A DNA stretch of 64,000 nt from positions 40,014,082 through 40,078,081 of the forward strand of contig JALGQZ010000001.1 in the NCBI GenBank assembly GCA_023105745.1. Reading direction: 5' to 3'. The notes beneath the pieces were generated by a model, which did not search any database, was not told where the DNA came from, and saw nothing but the letters and a program-made list of their open reading frames with translations. A program made the translations under genes and the position numbers. Numbering within the stretch: position 1 is the first letter of the stretch; each line of letters begins with the position of its first letter. Positions 58,804 through 64,000 of the stretch are shown piece by piece. Source of the DNA: Austropuccinia psidii. Lineage: Eukaryota; Basidiomycota; Pucciniomycetes; Pucciniales; Sphaerophragmiaceae.

Positions 58804-60808
58804 TTAGTATGTTAGCACAACATAATAATTATAACCTTTAATGATAAATATTTGTCATATTATTATTGAATATATATATATATTAATTATTCTATATAAA
58901 TAAATACTTATTATACATGTATCTTTATCAAGTTATCTTCATTTCTTGATATTATTAGAGTGGCTTTTCTTACAAAATGAGACCAGAAAAATTAATATAA
59001 TTAGTTCAAACAAGCTGAATTATTGGTTTCCTAGTCAAATTCTATGTAGAAATTGTAGTATATTATGTCAGCTACTAAAAAGCGATTTGAAGGATACATT
59101 TTGGAAACGTTTCTTAAGTTAATTATGCAAGAGGCTCTATGCTTAAGGAATATCCCACCTACTTTATGAAATTAATCATCACAAAGAAGATAATAAAGGT
59201 TTGATTACCATTTTAGAAGGATACTTGATCAATTGGTTTCTTAAATAATGAAACCAAAGCTCATTCTCAGTAGATACTTCTGAAGATAGGAACAGGAATT
59301 TGATATCCTCTATATAGGGGCTCTTTTGGAAGAAAGAGTTTTTGGCATAATGAAGAAACTGTAAAATACATCATAAATCCAACAAATACATTTAAAAAAG
59401 ACTTTATCCAATGGCCAAATGGACCATGGGAAACTATACATATGAAGTGGCTGACTTCTCTACTTTAAGGTTTTTCTATGAAGCTCTTGATAATAGTAGC
59501 AATATCAAGAGCTCTATAACTGTCCTTAGTAGAAAAACATAATATAATAACATATTATAACCACAAATTTATATAATTATTGAAAATAATTATATTAAAA
59601 AAAGAAATTAACTATTATTAGAAAATTTAATAATAGAAAAAAATATAATTATAATAAACTATAGTTATTCTGTCATTGTTATAGTCACTGACAATTATAA
59701 CAATAAGAAGTGTAAAGCTCTTAATGAGACAATTACACATGGAAAATATAAATATTTAACCACATATAAATAATATAAATATTATTTATAAAATAATTAT
59801 CACAAACACTGTGCAGAAATAATTCTTATACAGAAATTATTTATAAAAAAACTAATAATAGATAAAAAAATATAGAACTTCAGAGAAAAACTTACTTATA
59901 ATATATATTTAATACAACAAGTTAAATACAACAGTTATTATATTCAATAATTATTATAAGCTCAAAACATACCGAAAAATTAATTTTAAAAGATAAACCA
60001 ACTTTTCATAATAAAAAGTATGATGAAAGAGTTTTTAAGAGGAATTTGTGGATTTTGAAAGATATTTAATATAATAATTTTATAAAATAAAATGTATTAT
60101 TGGTGATTATCACAATAATCTGAATTCTATGATTTAAATTCTTTAATTCAAGAATAATAAAGAATACAATAACTTGAGAACTACTCTAATAATAAGATTT
60201 TGTATGTAATAAAACTTTACCTGTTTAAATGTCTAATATCTTGGGAATGATAATGAATTGATGGACAAAAAAAGTGATGAATCCCCTTTTTATGTCTTCA
60301 GAGAAGATCACATGATTCATAATGGATATAGAGGAAATTCTCAGGCTCCAACTGAAAAACCATTCTCAAAAATAAGGTTCTTAATTTAAGGTAACTTATT
60401 TTTAATTCCAATTTAAAGCTACCAGTTTTATTCTCAACTTCAAGTAACTTTGATCCTCTTTTGGGTTAATTATTTTAAGTCTTAATATAAGATAAGTCTA
60501 TTTATATTGAAGTTCATCACATGAAAAACTTATAAATAGAGCTTTGAGCAAAAATTTCTTAAACCCAAATTTTGATTAATTTTTAAAGAAATCCTAATTT
60601 TCTTTTAGTATAATTAAAATAGTAAGTTTCCAGGCTGCTTACCAATAAAACCTGCTTATAAGATATATTTGAAATTTGAATAATACACAGATAACAGCAA
60701 ATATTAAGCTGTGAGAAAATTCAGGCAAATCCATTAAGAATTGGATTTTTAATGAATTTTTGGAGTTATTACTATTTTTCCATGTAAAATAGCAATACAC
60801 CCCAAACC
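58804..60808. other. AT-rich non-coding DNA
   Basis: About 2.0 kb between the TIR element and the right-hand gypsy-1 element. No coding remnant, tandem array or terminal repeat recognised. Confidence 0.5.
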
Positions 60809-62223
60809 TGTCACAACCATGGCAATTCATCCCCTTGGACTTCAATATGGCATATCCATGCCACTTCCAATATATGGAAATTTTGCCATATCCATAAATC
60901 ATTGGCTCAATTGGCCATCTCACCTCATTTGGCCTTTTATGGCCATTTCATCATCTGGGCCCAACTTGGGCCCCTTCACCGTCATCAGGCCTTTCCTGGC
61001 ATTTCTCTACCTTTTGGGCAATTTTGGTATTTCCCAGTCAACAGGGGAAATACAGCCCAAGAAGCTGTATTTGGCTTTAAATACAGTTTCTGCGCATTTT
61101 GCGCATTTTTGCACATTTGCACACTTTTCGCGCATTTTGCGCACTTTGAGCAAATACAGTTTTAAGAGTGTATGAGCTGTATTTGGCCAAATACCTCAAA
61201 AGACACTCTGACACCTCTGAAGCCTTTCAAAACCAAATTTCACCAATATCCTCCTGGCGTCATCTCTAAAGACTTATGGCCATTTTCAACCTCCAATAAC
61301 CAAAATGCCATATATGGTATTATACACCATTATGCATCATTTTTCAGCAGCAATCCACTGGCGGCAATATCATCTGGTTATTTCAACTTTCCATCAGGCC
61401 ATCCGGTCACGTCATCAAGAGGATTCATCAAGGCTCAAGGGCAAGTGTTGAAACCTCAAATACCAATGACGCCATCAAGCAGTCATTGGTTATTCTCACT
61501 CCAAGTATTCCTTCCAAGGGAATACTGTCAATTCATTATCAAGGTGTATTCAAGAGGCAGTGCCAAAAGGAATTGTCAAGTGTCAAAGCTCCACCCAATC
61601 CATCTTGGCAGCCATATTCATTTCAATACAGTCTGGATCCATCAATAACTGTATTTCATTTTCAAGAATGGGAAATTCATTCAACCCAATTCAATTTCAA
61701 TATTAGCCAGCTGTATCAATTCCCAAAACAATCAATACAGCCTCAAGGATCAATACAGATCAGTTTTCAGCCTGAAAAACTCAAGCTCCCAACTTTTCAC
61801 ATATACCGGCTACCCTTTCCACCCTGGGGGGTTTTTCCCCATTTAATTAATATACTTTGCGTTTATTTTATCTTTATTTTCTCTTCATTGTAGTTAAGGA
61901 AATACTGATATTATTAAGTCAGTCATTTAGCACTTTTCTCTTTCTCTTTCTTTGCCTGTCAATGGATATTTGGTGGTCATATCCTTAATAATTCCATTAT
62001 TCATTTTTGGCAGGTTGAAAAAGTGATTAAGGACTTACTTGGTTGGCTCTTTGGCCATTTGGCTTCCCTTTCCTCTTTGCATCTCATCTTGTACCTGCAT
62101 ATCTTTTAGAGGAATTCATTCTTATTATTTTTATTCTTTATTCTTTTGGAGTCTTCCAAGTGAGTTCCCTGATTGCTGAGTGCCAGGCCACTCTTGTATT
62201 TCTGTCCAAGAGCCCCTGTGGCA
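60809..62223 (+). repeat. gypsy-1 5' LTR
   Basis: 1,415 bp, collinear with 48,699-50,188. Clusters of gcgcattttgcgca words lie at 61,090-61,150 in the promoter half. Slightly shorter than the other two copies through small deletions. Confidence 0.88.
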
Positions 62224-62959
62224 TTATATCAATTAACTCATAATTTCTTGTCATTCTGTTCATTCTTTCTTTATAATTTCATTCACACATTTCATCAAAA
62301 TTATGATTCTTTTACGCTTATGAAATTAATTATTCATTGTCACCTCTGAATTTTCTTTCATTCATTCTTCATTTTGAAAATTGAAAGCTGACCCATTTTT
62401 ATTTTTGTTATTTTTTTCAAGATCTTTTTCAAATCATCAAATTTTCATTTCATTCATAATTCAGGCGTCATCTTGATTTTCTTTGATTTTCAAATTTTTC
62501 ATCAAGATATTCAGACAAGTTATTCATATCAAGATTCATAATTGATTAATTCTTCAAGAATTTCGGTTTATTTGACATATTTGATATTGACCTCAAGAAA
62601 ATTGATTGACCTGAAGATTTCATTGATTTTGCTGATTGTTTCACATCAAGAATTTTGACATAAATTGATTTTTCTTCAAGATTTCATTTGATTGATTGAT
62701 TTTTGCAAGATTTTTGATTTTTATTGATTTGATTCATTGATTTATTGACTTTAAGACTTCATTTTGATTTGATTCATTGATTTACTTCAAGACATTGATT
62801 TGATTTTGACTTCAAGACTTCATTTGATTTTGATTTATTGACATACTTGAAGTTTTTTATTTTGATTCATTGATTTTCCTCAAGATTTGATTGGTGACTC
62901 TTTTCACTTTAAGAAAACTTTGATTTTAATTCATTTATTTCAATTTCATTCCTGAAATC

Positions 62960-64000
62960 ATGCCTGTTCAACGTTCACCTCCGGAAAGACAGACAAGATC
63001 TCAGGCCAGAGCTCAAGCTGTTCTCACTCCAACTCCAAGAGCTCCTCTAGATGGCACCCCAGCAGTTCCTCAATTGAGGGCCCAATTAGATAGAGGACCC
63101 CGCATGGAAGGAGCAGCACCATCTAGGAAGGAAGGAAGAGGGCCCAGAAGATCAAGTTCATTTTCAGGAGTAGTTGGCAGATTTCCAGGGACTTCAAGGA
63201 CCATTTTCAAAGGTCCAGGTGAAGATGGTGAAGAGGAGGAGGAGAATTCTGTGGAAGGGGAAGAGTCTGATGGTACTGAAGGTGTGCCTGCTCCGGTGGA
63301 GGCATCCCAAGGTACTGGAGGGCCAACTCTAGCCCAGTCTAATCAGTCTGAACCATCTTTATTGGCCATCATGCAGCAAATGACTCAAATTATGGCCAAT
63401 CTTCAAGCAGCTTCATCTTCTGAAGAATCAAGACCAGCGGCCTTCAAGACTCCATCTATGAAGGCACCAGAATGCTTTGATGGGACTCAGCCCTTCAAAG
63501 TTAGAAGCTTTATTCAGTCCTGTCAATTGATTTTTCATAATGATCCGGTAAACTTCGCTCAAGACAGAAAGAAGATCCTTTATGCCACTTCATTTCTGAT
63601 TGGCAAGGCTGCAAAATGGATTGAGCCTTATCTTTCCAATCTCACCAATCAAGACTCAAATTACCTTCTCAATTCTTGGCCTTTATTTGAATCTCAACTT
63701 TTCACTCTATTTGGTGACCTGAATGAAGTCAGAAAAGCAGAAGCTGAGTTAGATTCTTTAAGAATGAAAGAAGGTGGGCATGTATCCTTATACATTGCTG
63801 ATTTAAGCAGTTTAGTCTCAAGAATCGGGGATTGGGGTGAAAGAGCTCTCATCCATAATTTCAGGAAGGGATTGCCATCCAGGATTTTGGATCAATTGGC
63901 CTCCCATCCTTCAAGAATTGACTCTCTTCAAGATTTAATGGACATTACCCTGGAGCTTGATACCAGGTACCATGAGAGGCAAAATGAAAAGAGTAATCAT
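62960..64000 (+). CDS. gypsy-1 gag (open to the right edge)
   Basis: Retrotransposon capsid protein. From the ATG (MPVQRSPPERQTRSQAR) the frame is open for 347 codons to the window end. An acidic linker (EDGEEEEENSVEGEESDG) precedes a Q/M-rich segment. Then comes the capsid domain: APECFDGTQPFKVRSFIQSC, YATSFLIGKAAKWIEPYLSN, LFESQLFTLFGDLNEVRKAE, and SLYIADLSSLVSRIGDWGER. This is the usual gag fold order (W.P..W......F..Y..L...F.D). No disruption is seen, unlike the minus-strand copy, so this element may be recent. The zinc knuckle and pol would lie beyond the edge. Confidence 0.93.
   Translation, partial: MPVQRSPPERQTRSQARAQAVLTPTPRAPLDGTPAVPQLRAQLDRGPRMEGAAPSRKEGRGPRRSSSFSGVVGRFPGTSRTIFKGPGEDGEEEEENSVEGEESDGTEGVPAPVEASQGTGGPTLAQSNQSEPSLLAIMQQMTQIMANLQAASSSEESRPAAFKTPSMKAPECFDGTQPFKVRSFIQSCQLIFHNDPVNFAQDRKKILYATSFLIGKAAKWIEPYLSNLTNQDSNYLLNSWPLFESQLFTLFGDLNEVRKAEAELDSLRMKEGGHVSLYIADLSSLVSRIGDWGERALIHNFRKGLPSRILDQLASHPSRIDSLQDLMDITLELDTRYHERQNEKSNH

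Larger units (their letters stand above)
60809..64000 (+). mobile_element. Ty3/gypsy element gypsy-1, 5' part, apparently intact, runs off the window
   Basis: 5' LTR 60,809-62,223 (TGTCACA to TGTGGCA, one base off the inverted end), leader 62,224-62,959, gag from 62,960. The base before the LTR ends a 5-mer aaacc; the other side of the insertion is outside the window. This is the best-preserved gypsy-1 copy in the window. Confidence 0.9.

Overview
The window is eukaryotic, AT-rich and loaded with transposons. The genes contain many short introns (about 48-108 bp, GT..AG). A Ty3/gypsy gag-type ORF at the right edge and the gypsy pol fragments near 39-43 kb look like families I associate with rust fungi (Pucciniales), most specifically the myrtle rust Austropuccinia psidii. 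That species call rests on memory of the family, not on a search. No rRNA, tRNA or CRISPR array was recognised.

Region 1 (1-23,080) is the most interesting. It holds a SNF2-family ATPase gene (+, cut by the left edge); two-exon gene B (-), multi-exon gene A (-) and three-exon gene C (-); a CACTA/Tnp2-type (fungal 'Plavaka-like') transposase gene (-, 11,790 to about 8,396); a 4.15-kb palindromic satellite (11,982-16,135); gene A' (+, 16,537-19,549), a paralogue of gene A; an AATT-rich tandem array; and an intron-less TET/JBP-like 2-oxoglutarate/Fe(II) dioxygenase gene (+, 21,937-23,079). Genes B and C are paralogues of each other, and a third gene A member lies at 31,862-32,359. The satellite separates divergent genes, each with a TATA box. 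A transposase, a putative DNA-base oxygenase and a SNF2 ATPase side by side suggest a transposon-linked DNA-modification/chromatin module.

Region 2 (23,860-27,657) carries plus-strand pieces of three conserved host genes with splice sites still recognisable: the C-terminal end of the largest TFIIIC subunit, the MIO-site region of phenylalanine ammonia-lyase, and part of VPS13. All lack their 5' parts. It looks like captured or decaying gene fragments.

Region 3 (27,658-33,660) is mostly AT-rich non-coding DNA, plus the truncated gene A'' and a G-rich minisatellite.

Region 4 (33,670-64,000) is retrotransposon territory: a 5'-half gypsy-1 element (-), a degenerate gypsy-2 element with two LTRs and an internal deletion (37,273-45,312), a nest consisting of a small TIR element split by a Ty1/copia element that is itself split by a gypsy-1 solo LTR and by a 3.8-kb non-coding insertion, and the intact-looking 5' part of a gypsy-1 element (60,809 to the edge). 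Target-site duplications are visible for the TIR element (8 bp), the solo LTR (5 bp) and the 3.8-kb insertion (5 bp), which fixes the order of the nesting.
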